DNA of 38,819 nt from Sphaerisporangium melleum (GCF_014646695.1 NZ_BMNT01000026.1:2962-41780); one strand, 5' to 3'; numbered from the stretch's first letter, positions 1 to 10,089 are shown. The notes: generated by a model from the letters alone, not told the origin. A program made the numbers and translations.

Positions 1-77
1 CCGGCTTCGAACGTCCCTGGGACGGCGACCGCGTCGAGGACCTTCCCCCCGACGTCCTCCGCCTCGCCCGCAGGTGA
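1..77 (+). CDS. C-terminal fragment, probable NUDIX (CoA pyrophosphatase-like) hydrolase
   Basis: The frame starting at base 3 is open from the window edge and ends at a TGA at 75-77. It reads GFERPWDGDRVEDLPPDVL followed by RLARR, an ordered acidic tail with good actinobacterial codon use. Only 24 residues are visible, so no catalytic motif can be checked. The call rests on context: in actinobacteria the gene before marP is usually a NUDIX hydrolase of the Rv3672c type, and such proteins often end in a similar W-D-x-x-R-V-E-x-L-P tail. Here a minus-strand HEAT-repeat gene lies between the two. That a gene ends here is likely; the family name is inference. Confidence 0.5.
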   Translation, partial: GFERPWDGDRVEDLPPDVLRLARR

Positions 78-555
78 GCCGGCGCCGGACGACACGACCG
101 GCCCTCACCAGAGGCACCGGGGGGAAGCCCGGTACCCGGCGCCCCCGAGCGGCAACAACCCGCACGCCACCGCGACCAGCCGCCGCGACCCCGCCCTCTG
201 CCGTCGCCCCCACCGCCCCGCAGACCGCACCGGCCGAGGCGGCGACCGGATCGGCCACGTCACCCCGGCGCATCACCGCCACCGGCAGCCGCAAAGGCCG
301 GCAGCCTGAGGTCCGGGATGCCACATGTCGCCCGGTGCGCCGGATCTTCCTCCGGTAGTGGCGGCCGCGCGGAGGGGGTCCGATGTCGCCGATCCGCGGT
401 CTCGCCTCCCCGGTCGAGGCAGTGCGAGGCGAACGGGGAGTGGAAGTCATGGTGCGGGCCGACCGGCTGCCGGGGGCGTGGCCCCCTCGGCCTCCCATGG
501 CGGTAGGGCGACGCGGTACGCCCCACAGCGAGGCGGACCCAGAGTGAGGTCCGGG
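78..555. other. gap without a recognisable gene
   Basis: The 478 bases between the NUDIX-like stop and the HEAT-repeat stop hold several open frames, but they are arginine/proline-rich, lack ribosome binding sites and lie on both strands at once, as expected of random high-GC sequence. I saw no strong hairpin or repeat. Confidence 0.5.
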
Positions 556-1203
556 TCAGGGAAGGATCAGGCCCAGCGCGGCCCAGTCGGCCACGTCCTC
601 GTCCGGATCGTCGGCCAGCCTGCGCAGCGCCGCGAGGCCGGACGGATCGGGCGGGCGCCCGACCACATGCGACAGCGCGTACGCCGCCCCGTAGCGCACG
701 GTGGCGTCGGGGTGCGTGGACAACTCGATCACCGACGGCAGGGCCCGCCGGTCGCGCAGGTGCCCGAACGCGATCAGGACCGCGTGCAGCACGCGCACGT
801 CGTCGTCCGAGGCGGCCAGATAGCGGAGGATCGACAGGGTTTTGTCGACGAAGGGGCGCTCGGGGGTGCCGAGCTCGCCCAGGATGTCCACGCCGAGCAC
901 CCGCTCGGCGCGCGCATCGCTCGCGCACAGGCGGCGTGCCTCGGTGAAGGTCTCGACATCGCCCCGCGCGTGCAGCGCGTCCACGGCCTTCCACCTGGTG
1001 GGGCCGTCGGGATCGTCGTCCATCAGCGCCATGGTGATCAGGTCGCGCACACTCGTCTCGGCGAGCTCGGGGGCCACGCCGGCGTCCGCGCGCACCCAGC
1101 GCAGGTTGCGTATCCAGGACTGCGGCCTGCCCTCAGGGACGGTGGCGCCCGTACTCGACCGCCCGTCCTTACGCCCTTCGTTCGATCCCCCGACCGATGC
1201 CAT
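556..1203 (-). CDS. HEAT-repeat protein
   Basis: 215-residue soluble protein made of helical repeat pairs; clear HEAT-like units include RALPSVIELSTHPDATVRYG and AALRRLADDPDEDVADWAAL near the C-terminus. HEAT repeats usually serve as protein-binding scaffolds; no catalytic residue is seen. I chose the ATG at 1203 (protein begins MASVGGSNEG) over an upstream in-frame ATG at 1290, because the latter would place 29 basic low-complexity residues across the start of the divergent marP gene. From 1203, 61 bases separate the two divergent starts. The protein stops right after a repeat (DWAALGLILP), so one or more C-terminal repeats may be missing compared with longer relatives. Partner unknown. Confidence 0.8.
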   Translation of the reverse strand: MASVGGSNEGRKDGRSSTGATVPEGRPQSWIRNLRWVRADAGVAPELAETSVRDLITMALMDDDPDGPTRWKAVDALHARGDVETFTEARRLCASDARAERVLGVDILGELGTPERPFVDKTLSILRYLAASDDDVRVLHAVLIAFGHLRDRRALPSVIELSTHPDATVRYGAAYALSHVVGRPPDPSGLAALRRLADDPDEDVADWAALGLILP

Positions 1204-1264
1204 GGCGCAACGATATCGAGCCAACGAGTGCACGGCTCGTGGCCGCGCTGGATACCGTTGAGAC

Positions 1265-2455
1265 GTGAGCGGCGATCTCCTCGATTTCATCCTGATTGTT
1301 CTCGTGATTGCCTTTGCGGTCTCCGGCTACCGGCAGGGTTTCATCATCGGGGCTTTCAGCTTCCTCGGCTTCGTCGGCGGGGGTGTCCTCGGGGTGCTGA
1401 TCGCCCCGCCGATCGCTCACGCGGTCGTCAGCGCCTCCACCGAGCAGGCGCTGCTCGCCATTGTGATCGTTTTCCTCGGTGCGGTGATCGGCCAGTTCGC
1501 CTCGTCCACGATCGGGGCGGTGGTCCGCAGCCATGTCACCTGGGAGCCGGCCCGCACCGTGGACGCGCTCGGCGGCACGTTCACCAGCGCCCTATCCGTT
1601 CTGATCATCGCCTGGCTGATCGGCTCGTTGCTGTCCGTCGCGCCGTTCCCCTGGCTGAGCCAGCAGACCAACGGCTCGTTGCTGCTGCGCACCGTCGACC
1701 AGGCGATGCCGGAGAAGGCCAAGGAGTGGCAGCTCTCCTTCAAGGAGTTCGTGGACAACTCTGAGTTCCCGCAGGTGTTCAACGCCATCGGCGGGGGTCA
1801 GTTCGTCGAGGTGCCACCGCCGGACGCCAGCGTCGTACGCGGCCCGCAGCTCCAGCGGGCCCGCCGGGCCATCGTCAAGGTGCAGGGCACGGCCCCCGCC
1901 TGCCGCAAGCGCATCGAGGGCACGGGGTTCGTCTTCGCCCCGCACCGCATCATGACCAACGCGCACGTGGTCGCCGGTGTCACCCAGGATCTCCGGGTGA
2001 CCGACGAGAACCGCGCCGGGCACGACGCCCAGGTCGTCCTCTACAACCCCGAACGCGACATCGCGGTGCTGTACGTCCCTGATCTGGACGTGACGCCGCT
2101 GAAGTTCGACTACACCGCCGAAGGCAAGGACGACGCCATCATCGCCGGATTCCCCAAGGGGAAGGGCTTCACGATCAAGCCGGCCCGCATCCGGGTCAAG
2201 CAGAACGCCAAGGCGTCCGACATCTACGCCCGCAAGACGGTCACCCGCGAGGTGTACGCGATCCGTGGGCTCGTGCAGCCGGGCAACTCGGGCGGCCCGC
2301 TGCTCACCCCGACCGGCCAGGTGTACGGCGTGATCTTCGCCGCGGCCACCGACCAGCCCGACACCGGGTACGCCCTCACCGCGAGTGAGGTGCGCCCGGA
2401 CGCCGACGACGGCAGCGCCGCGGTCGCCCGCGTCGACACCCAGGACTGCGACTGA
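1265..2455 (+). CDS. marP: MarP-type membrane serine protease (CvpA domain + trypsin-like domain)
   Basis: 396 residues. Residues 1-125 form four hydrophobic segments of the CvpA (colicin V production) type; after a linker, residues 195-396 form a trypsin-like protease domain facing outside the membrane. The catalytic triad is visible: His234 in TNAHVVAG, Asp265 in NPERDIAVLY and Ser342 in QPGNSGGPLL. Cys213 and Cys395 match the placement of the disulfide pair known for mycobacterial MarP (Rv3671c). Triad spacing and total length also agree closely with that enzyme, which protects against acid and oxidative stress and cleaves the peptidoglycan hydrolase RipA. The GTG start at 1265 follows only a weak purine stretch, so a leaderless or poorly ribosome-bound message is possible. 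Neighbours match the mycobacterial order (epoxide hydrolase, holin-like gene, acs). Confidence 0.93.
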   Translation: MSGDLLDFILIVLVIAFAVSGYRQGFIIGAFSFLGFVGGGVLGVLIAPPIAHAVVSASTEQALLAIVIVFLGAVIGQFASSTIGAVVRSHVTWEPARTVDALGGTFTSALSVLIIAWLIGSLLSVAPFPWLSQQTNGSLLLRTVDQAMPEKAKEWQLSFKEFVDNSEFPQVFNAIGGGQFVEVPPPDASVVRGPQLQRARRAIVKVQGTAPACRKRIEGTGFVFAPHRIMTNAHVVAGVTQDLRVTDENRAGHDAQVVLYNPERDIAVLYVPDLDVTPLKFDYTAEGKDDAIIAGFPKGKGFTIKPARIRVKQNAKASDIYARKTVTREVYAIRGLVQPGNSGGPLLTPTGQVYGVIFAAATDQPDTGYALTASEVRPDADDGSAAVARVDTQDCD

Positions 2456-2808
2456 CCACGACCCGAACACGCCGTCTCCGGGGAGAGCCGTGGGCCGGAT
2501 GCCAGGAGGGCGCACGCCGAGCCGACCAGCAGCCTGGATCCGCGGCGAGGCACGGGCTGGGACAGTCGGAGACGCGAGTGGGCCGTCGAGCAGGTAGGCG
2601 ATGGCGGCCGCGCCGATGGCGGTGATGGTGTCGGCGATCTATGCGCACCTGCTCGACCCGCGTGACCCGGAGGGGTAAGGCGACGCTCGGGGTTGATCAT
2701 GGCGGGATCGGTGGCGTAGGCGCGGTCAGGGCGGTCACGTGGTGGGGGACTCGTGACGTGGGCCCGGCAGGGGTCTATGGCGTCGCCTCCCAGGTGTGCG
2801 CTGGGCGG
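2456..2808. other. convergent intergenic gap, no supported gene
   Basis: 353 bases between the stops of marP (plus) and the DUF309 gene (minus). A 26-codon stretch at about 2599-2678 reads like coding sequence (ends IYAHLLDPRDPEG) but follows an in-frame stop and has no start or upstream domain. No clear terminator hairpin was found. Confidence 0.45.
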
Positions 2809-3501
2809 TCAGTTCCGCTGGGCGGCTCCGGTGCCGAAGGCGGCGGCGATGCGGCGGATCGCGGTGGCCGGCTCGGTCGCCGGATGGTCGGCGAGGTCCC
2901 GCGCCACCTGCACGACCGCTGCCAGATCGAGGGGGGCAGCGGTGTGCCTGCCGCTGGTGCCGCTGTCGGCGTCCGCATGCCCGCTGGTACTGATATCGGT
3001 GTCTGTACTGGCGTCGGTCTCTGTGCTGGTACTGGCATCGCCGTGCGTGCCGGTGCCGGTGCCGGTGCGCGTGCCGGAGGCGTAGCGGGTGACCTGGTCG
3101 GCGCCCCGGTCGAGTAGCACGCCGGCCCCGCGGAGGTTGCCTCGCTGGAGGTGGGTGAGACCGACGCAGATCTGGGCCAGGCCCTGCCACAGCTCGCGCT
3201 CGCCGTCCGGCCCGGTCTTCCACCGCGCCTCCAGCACCTCGTGCGCGTGGAACGGGCGCTCCTCGGCCAGGAAGGCGTACGCGTCGGCCACGGCCTGGTG
3301 GGCGTCGGGGGCGTAGTCGTCCGGGACGCGTTCGACGCCCGGCGTCCCCTTCGGAAGCGGGCGGCCCAGCGCGTCACGTGGCCGCGCGTTGCGCGGACGT
3401 CCCGCCGCGTCCCTGTCTCGTCTCACCGGCCCTCCACCGCTCGTCTCGCGGGCTTCCCGCCGTGGGTGCGGGCCACCTGGTTCTCCGGCCGTCGTCATCA
3501 T
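2809..3501 (-). CDS. DUF309 protein with a Thr/Asp/Ser-rich linker
   Basis: 230 residues. Residues 65-140 match the DUF309 helical domain, with the hallmark HEVLEARWK (87-95), WQGLAQICVGLTHLQRGN (105-122) and GAGVLLDRGAD (126-135). The function of the family is unknown. Residues 141-187 are a low-complexity linker of Thr, Ser, Asp, Gly and His encoded by imperfect 6-base repeats, and a short helical tail (192-222) follows. The ATG at 3501 overlaps the TGA of the upstream alpha/beta hydrolase gene as ATGA, so translation is probably coupled; a second ATG follows directly. It is the last gene of a three-gene minus-strand operon. The first 60 residues are basic and probably disordered. Confidence 0.8.
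   Translation of the reverse strand: MMTTAGEPGGPHPRREARETSGGGPVRRDRDAAGRPRNARPRDALGRPLPKGTPGVERVPDDYAPDAHQAVADAYAFLAEERPFHAHEVLEARWKTGPDGERELWQGLAQICVGLTHLQRGNLRGAGVLLDRGADQVTRYASGTRTGTGTGTHGDASTSTETDASTDTDISTSGHADADSGTSGRHTAAPLDLAAVVQVARDLADHPATEPATAIRRIAAAFGTGAAQRN
2953..3080. repeat. imperfect short tandem repeats inside the DUF309 gene
   Basis: The stretch is built from degenerate 6-base units such as GGTGCC, GGTACT and GGTCTC. The cleanest run, at about 3049-3078, has successive GGTGCC copies. It encodes the Thr/Gly then Thr/Asp/Ser linker of the DUF309 protein on the minus strand. All units stay in frame, so length changes would alter the linker without breaking the gene. Confidence 0.7.
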
Positions 3502-4436
3502 CTGTCCGGCTCCGGGTCCGCCAGCCAGCCGAGCAGCTCCGTGTCGAACTCCTCGGGGCGTTCCTCGTGCGGGAAGTGCCCGACGCCGTCCAGGAGCCGC
3601 CAGCGGTAGGGCGCGGCGACGTACCTGCTCGACCCCTGGGCCGTGCGCGGGAGCATGCAGGTGTCGAGCGAGCCGTGCATCTGCAGGGTCGGCATCTCGA
3701 TCTCCGTGCGCATCAGCCTGCGGTACCGCGCGCCGTCCGGCCGAAGCTGGGAGCGGATGAACCAGCGGTGGTATTCCAGAGCGCAGTGGGCGACCGTGGG
3801 GATGCGGAAGGCGTCGCGGTAGGTGTCCGCGGCCCCCTCCTCCAGCAGCCCCGGGCCGGACCACGACTCGAGAAGCCGCCCGACCTGTGCGGCGGCGTTC
3901 TTGGTGAGCCGGCGTTCGGGACGCCAGGGGAGCTGGTGGCCGAACAGGTGAAAGCTCGCCCTGAGCTGGCCGAACGGGTCGGTCAGCATGCCCTGGCGCA
4001 GCCGTAGCGGGTGCGGGGCCGAGACGGTGACCAGCCGGTGGACGACCTTCGGATCGGTCACCCCCATGGTCCAGGCCACCAGGCCACCCCAATCGTGACC
4101 GACCACGGTCGCGCACGTCTCGCCGAGCGCGCGGACCAGCCCCGCCATGCTCCCCGCCAGTGACGGCAGGTCGTACCCACGGGGCGGTTTGTCGCTCGCT
4201 CCGTAGCCCCGCAGGTCCACCGCGACGGCTCGGTAGCCGGCCGCCGCCAGGGACACGAGCTGGTGCCGCCAGGTCCACCAGAACTGGGGGAACCCGTGCA
4301 GGAGCAGCACCAGGGGCCCGTCGCCGGCCTCCACCACATGGAACATGCCGTTCCCCGCGTGGACCGATCGATGGGTCCAGGGCCCGGGGATGCGGGCCAG
4401 CGACTCGTCGGGACGCGTGCTCATCGCCGGTCTCAC
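3498..4436 (-). CDS. epoxide hydrolase-type alpha/beta hydrolase (EphE-like)
   Basis: 312 residues with the alpha/beta hydrolase fold. HGFP (47-50) forms the oxyanion-hole motif, and VGHDWGG (112-118) carries Asp115 as nucleophile in the elbow, the form used by epoxide hydrolases and dehalogenases rather than by serine hydrolases. The catalytic His is probably His287 in GVGHFPHEE, and the acid probably Asp in MHGSLDTCML. The substrate is not predictable. The GTG at 4436 overlaps the TGA of the upstream holin-like gene as GTGA; an ATG four codons inside (4424) is an alternative start. In mycobacteria the corresponding position beside marP is held by EphE (Rv3670), supporting the assignment. 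The stop overlaps the DUF309 start. Confidence 0.88.
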   Translation of the reverse strand: MRPAMSTRPDESLARIPGPWTHRSVHAGNGMFHVVEAGDGPLVLLLHGFPQFWWTWRHQLVSLAAAGYRAVAVDLRGYGASDKPPRGYDLPSLAGSMAGLVRALGETCATVVGHDWGGLVAWTMGVTDPKVVHRLVTVSAPHPLRLRQGMLTDPFGQLRASFHLFGHQLPWRPERRLTKNAAAQVGRLLESWSGPGLLEEGAADTYRDAFRIPTVAHCALEYHRWFIRSQLRPDGARYRRLMRTEIEMPTLQMHGSLDTCMLPRTAQGSSRYVAAPYRWRLLDGVGHFPHEERPEEFDTELLGWLADPEPDR

Positions 4437-5008
4437 ACGCCCGGGCCGGTGCGCCCGGGACCGCCGTCACCGGCGGAGCCACCCGCCGGCCCGGTGGGCG
4501 AGCCGTCGGCGGACTCCGGCAGCGGGACGCGGTGGTGGCCGACCTGTCCCGCGGTGGGCCCCAGGTAGGGCGCGGGGGCGGAGCGGGCCGGCGAAGGGGC
4601 GGTGAGCGCGGCGGCCTCGTCCCCGTCGGGCCGGCCGACGTCCTTGAGGTTCTTCAGACTCCGCGCGGTGCGCTTCATGCCGGTGAGCCCTTTGAGCCGG
4701 CGGTAGCCGAAGAACGCGAGCAGCAGGGCCACGACGAAGTAGAAGGCGGTCACGATCGTGAACGCCAGCCACTGCATCATGCCGAGCTGGACCAGGCCGT
4801 AGGCGATCGCGAACGAGGCCAGGATCAGGCAGAGATGGAGCATGAAGGCGGCCACGCCGAACAGCCCGGCCGCCGTGCCCACCCGTTTGGCGTCGAACTT
4901 CAGCTCGGCCTTCGCCAGCTCGATCTCGGATCGGACCAGGGTCGATATGTGGTGGCTCGCCTGGGCGACCAGGGCGCCGAGCGATTCCTCCTCGGGCGGA
5001 GCGGCCAT
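4433..5008 (-). CDS. holin-like (DUF1469/phage holin superfamily III) membrane protein
   Basis: 191 residues. An N-terminal amphipathic helix (8-45, LVRSEIELAKAELK) precedes two membrane segments (about 47-71 and 79-100) and a cytoplasmic Pro/Ala/Gly-rich tail. This is the layout of the Actinobacteria holin-superfamily III/DUF1469 proteins (Rv3669 type), which are chromosomal and not linked to phage lysis. Function unknown; membrane organisation or stress adaptation are guesses. I chose the ATG at 5008 because TAGGAG lies 7-8 bases upstream; an in-frame ATG at 5044 lacks this. It is the first gene of the operon with the epoxide hydrolase and DUF309 genes, overlapping the next gene by four bases. 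Confidence 0.82.
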   Translation of the reverse strand: MAAPPEEESLGALVAQASHHISTLVRSEIELAKAELKFDAKRVGTAAGLFGVAAFMLHLCLILASFAIAYGLVQLGMMQWLAFTIVTAFYFVVALLLAFFGYRRLKGLTGMKRTARSLKNLKDVGRPDGDEAAALTAPSPARSAPAPYLGPTAGQVGHHRVPLPESADGSPTGPAGGSAGDGGPGRTGPGV

Positions 5009-5589
5009 GTCTGCTCTCCTATCGGATGGGGCGGTCACATTCATCCTGCCTGGTTTTCATCGTCTCGCCTCGCCCGGCGTGGGCCGGAGACCCCGCTCCC
5101 GGGACAAGACGAGGCCATGCCCGCCGGGCCGACTCCTTCGACAGTCTGGCGAGACCGGACCGTACCGACAACCAGGAGTCACCGAACTTGCTCAGGGGCT
5201 TCCCGATCAGCGGGGGATCATGACTGTGCGCCGGGCCGAACCCGGCGAACCCTCCGAGATCTCCACGATCTGGTGAAGCGGCAGGTGTCGATGGGGACGC
5301 TGCTGAAGCTATCGGTGCCGGACAGAGCGTGGCGCCGCTCCATGGCGGCTGTGGACGGATGTGCGCCGCCCCGGCGGCCTGCTGTGGTGGTCGGCGGTGG
5401 TACGCGGGGGTTCGCGAGCGATGTCCTGTGGACGACACGCGACACCGGCCGCAGGCATGGCGGCAGGTGCCGCATCGAGTGACCCCCCGGCCGCAAGGCC
5501 GGCAGCGGGTGGCGGCCGGCGGACTGGAGATGCGCACCGTGATGGCCGCAAGTCCCCCGCCACGAGCGGGCGTACCCGCCATGGACGCA
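5009..5589. other. intergenic gap, no supported gene
   Basis: About 580 bases between the holin-like start and the acs terminator. Short plus-strand frames such as one starting at about 5220 lack support from codon pattern or homology. The promoter of the holin-hydrolase-DUF309 operon must lie at its left end, but no convincing -10/-35 pair stands out. Confidence 0.45.
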
Positions 5590-5637
5590 CGACCGCGGGG
5601 GTGCGGGCCCGGTGCCGGACCCGCACCCCCGCGGTCG
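5590..5637 (-). terminator. acs terminator hairpin
   Basis: Perfect 18-bp inverted repeat (arms 5590-5607 and 5620-5637, GACCGCGGGGGTGCGGG and its complement) around a 12-base loop, 25 bases beyond the acs stop. No T-run follows, as is common for actinobacterial hairpin terminators. Confidence 0.85.
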
Positions 5638-5661
5638 CAGACGGGCCGGGGCCCGGTCGCC

Positions 5662-7638
<1,977 letters not shown>

Positions 7639-8048
7639 TACGTACTCCTTCACATGGCCTGGCTCGATTGGGCTGCGTCCCACTTCACCAGTCTCCGGGG
7701 TGGCGGGACAAGGGGGGATGGACCGGCGAAGCCCATCGGCCCTCGGCGCGGCGGCTGTTCACAATCGGATTTACATGCGGTCACAAAAGCTGCGCATTCG
7801 TTGCGGAAATGATATCCAACAATAAAAGCCGCAGGCACTGAAGGCCCATTCGGCGCGGGCTCGTTGAACGGTGCGAACCGCGCGCCGAACGGCACGGCGA
7901 ATCACCGGCCGGCACCCCCCATGACCGTCGATTGACCACTTCGCGAGATGCCGCGCCGATGTCCCACCGAGTCTTGGACAGGTCTTGACCCGCGATCTAC
8001 CCACTCCACGGCGAGACACGATCGTACTCGCCGGTAGGGTCGGGAGAC
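7639..8048. other. divergent intergenic region acs / Fic-like gene
   Basis: 410 bases with a locally AT-richer core at 7755-7830, probably the control region of acs. No coding frame is supported. Confidence 0.5.
7759..7786 (-). promoter_or_regulatory. possible CRP-like direct elements upstream of acs
   Basis: On the acs strand TTGTGA occurs twice, 22 bases (about two helical turns) apart, at 7786-7781 and 7764-7759. TGTGA is the half-site of CRP-family operators and acs is CRP-controlled in several bacteria, but the second half-site TCACA is not present at the proper distance. A weak candidate only. Confidence 0.22.
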
Positions 8049-8954
8049 GTGAGCGACCCGCTGGCTGCCGTCGCCGGTCTACCCGGTGTCCCTGAAGCCG
8101 TCCGAAGCGCCCGGACGGCCGTCGACCGGCTGTACGGGCACCGTGTGCTGCGACGACGCGGCCCCGAGGTCTCGGCGGAGTCGGCCCTGCGGGGCGCCCG
8201 CGCCTCAGCGGCCTTGGAGGGCGCCGGTGTCCCGCTGGAGGCGCTGCGCTCCGGAGCGGACGGCTCGCCGGTCGCGGCCGGCGCTTTGCGGGCGTCCGCG
8301 GAGATCGGGCGGCTCGGTGCGATCTGGCGTTCCGCGCCGCGGCAGGCGCTCGCCCGCCTGCATGCGCTGGCCGCCGCCGGGCTCGTTCCCGAAGCCCTTC
8401 TCGGCCGCCCGCGCACGGGTCCCGAGGACGGCGGACCGGGGACGTGGAGTGCCGAGGGCGATGCGACGGCCGAGGAGCACGCGGCGGGCGCCGTCGGCGC
8501 GTTGAGACGGGCGCAGGAAGAGCGGCTCGATGGCGTACGGCCCGAGATCGCCGATGTTCTCGGCCTGGGCCCGGCGCCGGAAGCCGACGCGGCGGCCGTG
8601 CGTCTCACTTCGCTGGTGTCATTGATCACTTCGCCGACCAAGGCGCCCGCGCTGGTGCTGGGGGCGATCGTGCACGCCGAGCTGGTCACGGTCCGGCCCT
8701 TCGGTTCCTTCGACGGCCTGGTGGCGCGCGCCGCGGAGCGGCTCACCCTTGTCGAGTTCGGTCTTGATCCCAAGTCCCTGGTGGCGGTCGAGGTCGGCCA
8801 TCACGATCTCGGGGACGCCTACGCGGAGAACCTGCGCGGATACATGAAGGGCACCTCCGAGGGCGTCGGAGGATGGATCCGGCACTGTGCCGCGGCCGTC
8901 GAGCTCGGTGCCCGGGAGGCGACGGCCGTCTGCGAGGCCCTGCAACGGGGCTGA
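8049..8954 (+). CDS. Fic-fold protein with degenerate catalytic motif
   Basis: 301 residues, helical. Residues 205-235 align with the Fic core, but the catalytic HPFxxGNGRxxR reads RPFGSFDGLVAR (216-227): the catalytic His is Arg216, and the GN and first Arg positions are Phe, Asp and Leu. Residues 53-58, SAALEG, fit the (S/T)xxxE(G/N) inhibitory helix motif of Fic proteins. AMP transfer is therefore unlikely; the protein may be a binding or scaffold derivative. Family relation is inferred from these motifs and from the known presence of a Fic/oxidoreductase-annotated gene near acs in related actinomycetes. GTG start at 8049 with GGGAG 5 bases upstream. It stands alone, divergent from acs and followed by a long gap. 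Confidence 0.65.
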   Translation: MSDPLAAVAGLPGVPEAVRSARTAVDRLYGHRVLRRRGPEVSAESALRGARASAALEGAGVPLEALRSGADGSPVAAGALRASAEIGRLGAIWRSAPRQALARLHALAAAGLVPEALLGRPRTGPEDGGPGTWSAEGDATAEEHAAGAVGALRRAQEERLDGVRPEIADVLGLGPAPEADAAAVRLTSLVSLITSPTKAPALVLGAIVHAELVTVRPFGSFDGLVARAAERLTLVEFGLDPKSLVAVEVGHHDLGDAYAENLRGYMKGTSEGVGGWIRHCAAAVELGAREATAVCEALQRG

Positions 8955-9719
8955 CCCGCCCGTTCTCACGGTTGTTAAGCCCGGGATGGGTCCACGGGCC
9001 TGGACCGCGGCCTGGGTGCGCCGAGGCCGGTCAGGGAAGCGGCTGCGAGGCGTACCGCGCGAGCCTTGACGCGGTGCGCCGGTGAGATCGGCCGAGACCC
9101 GGCGGGGAGGCCGTCGCGGACAGGCGTCCTGATCTGCAGCGGACGGACGTGCCTTCGAGTGACGGCTGGTGGAAGAGCCGGCCCAACCTTCGTGGCCACG
9201 GCGGATGTTCCAGGTGGACATGTCCGTGGTTTCGGTGGGCTGCGCAAGGTGGCCGGTTCCGACAGAAGCGAACGGCGCCCCTGGCATGGGACGCCGTCGC
9301 CAGTGCGCCACGCCAGGCTACCAAGCGTGCACCTTCAATCGTCGGAGCGGGTCAAGCCCGTCTCGACGCGCCTCCCGCGGCTGGTCGCGCGTGGGTACCT
9401 GGCGGTCGCACTCGAACACTCAGTCCGTGGAACCTTTCTACGTCGGATCCCGCCTGATGGGAAGCCCTTGGAGCAAGACCTTTACCGACTTCCTGCCTTC
9501 GATGCGGGTGAAGGGCGCGCGGCCGGGGATGCCGGAAGGTCCGGGCCCTCGGCCAGGGGATGGGAGGCCGCTTCGCTCACCGAGAGCGACCGGCGCTGAA
9601 GGGGTGTTTTCCGCATACTTCGAGTAGCCGATCCGCTACGGGAGAAAAAAACTCGCGGAAATCAGAGATTGCTCCTCGACGGAACTTGAGTTCATCGGGC
9701 ACCATACGTTGGTGTCCAC
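8955..9719. other. long gap without a supported gene
   Basis: About 765 bases before the 6C RNA promoter. Open plus-strand frames at 9066-9599 and 9169-9627 overlap one another, have mixed third-position composition, no ribosome site and no recognisable domain. From about 9600 the sequence becomes AT-richer than its surroundings. I see no confident element; the gap may hold decayed sequence or an unrecognised RNA. Confidence 0.4.
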
Positions 9720-9748
9720 ATGACGCGGCGTTGGTACGTGGGTAAGAT
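9720..9748 (+). promoter_or_regulatory. promoter of the 6C RNA
   Basis: ATGACG at 9720-9725 (-35, close to TTGACA), a 17-base spacer and TAAGAT at 9743-9748 (-10). The predicted start is about 9755, just upstream of the 6C hairpins. Confidence 0.6.
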
Positions 9749-9754
9749 TTTTGC

Positions 9755-9880
9755 AGCCGCTTGCCGCAACATGGTTCGACGATGAAAGCTTTCTTCTAAA
9801 ACGGGACCGGCTCTACCCCCCCGGAGCCGGACCGGTTGGCGACCCCCGCTCTCCCCCCCCGGCGGGGGTCGCCCTTTTTC
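9755..9880 (+). ncRNA. 6C small RNA
   Basis: Two consecutive hairpins each carry a loop with at least six cytosines, the defining feature of the actinobacterial 6C RNA. The first has arms CCGGCTC/GAGCCGG (about 9808-9832) around a loop with seven C. The second has 11-bp arms GCGACCCCCGC (9839-9849) and GCGGGGGTCGC (9862-9872) around a loop with eight C, followed by five T at 9875-9879, so it also acts as terminator. An AT-rich 5' part (9755-9800) precedes them. In M. tuberculosis the 6C RNA (B11) lies beside the ssd gene Rv3660c, the same context as here. It is a trans-acting regulator of growth and envelope genes in mycobacteria. The 5' end is inferred from the promoter and is approximate. 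Confidence 0.88.
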
Positions 9881-10006
9881 ATCACAGGTCACTCTGCGTC
9901 GCCGTCGAGCGACTTTAGCGACTTAGAGTGATTTCGCCGGTTCCGCCGATGCCTGATGGGCGCCGCTTGGCGTTGCGCCCCGCGACCCGCGACATCCGGA
10001 ACGCGG

Positions 10007-10015
10007 TTATCCACA
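10007..10015 (+). promoter_or_regulatory. consensus DnaA box upstream of ssd
   Basis: TTATCCACA, the exact consensus DnaA box, lies 75 bases before the ssd start in a GC-rich leader. A single box does not make an origin; a regulatory role is speculative. Confidence 0.35.
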
Positions 10016-10089
10016 GAATGGGGTTCGGTCTCGGGCGACCGGCGGCGGATCGTGGAAGGTGGCCCTCCCGACGAGAGGGAGGCCACCAC

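Noticed and set aside
260-994. Long minus-strand frame (244 codons) over the HEAT-repeat gene
   Set aside because: Arg/Pro/Gly-rich translation in another frame of the HEAT gene; no domain and no start support.
2599-2678. Short coding-like stretch ending IYAHLLDPRDPEG, resembling an integrase tail
   Set aside because: Only 26 codons after an in-frame stop, no start, no catalytic residues; similarity is too short to support a recombinase remnant.
9066-9627. Overlapping plus-strand frames before the 6C RNA
   Set aside because: Mixed third-position composition, no ribosome site and no recognisable motif; two frames overlap.
10007-10015. Possible replication origin at the DnaA box
   Set aside because: Only one box, no box cluster, no dnaA/dnaN neighbours and no AT-rich unwinding region.
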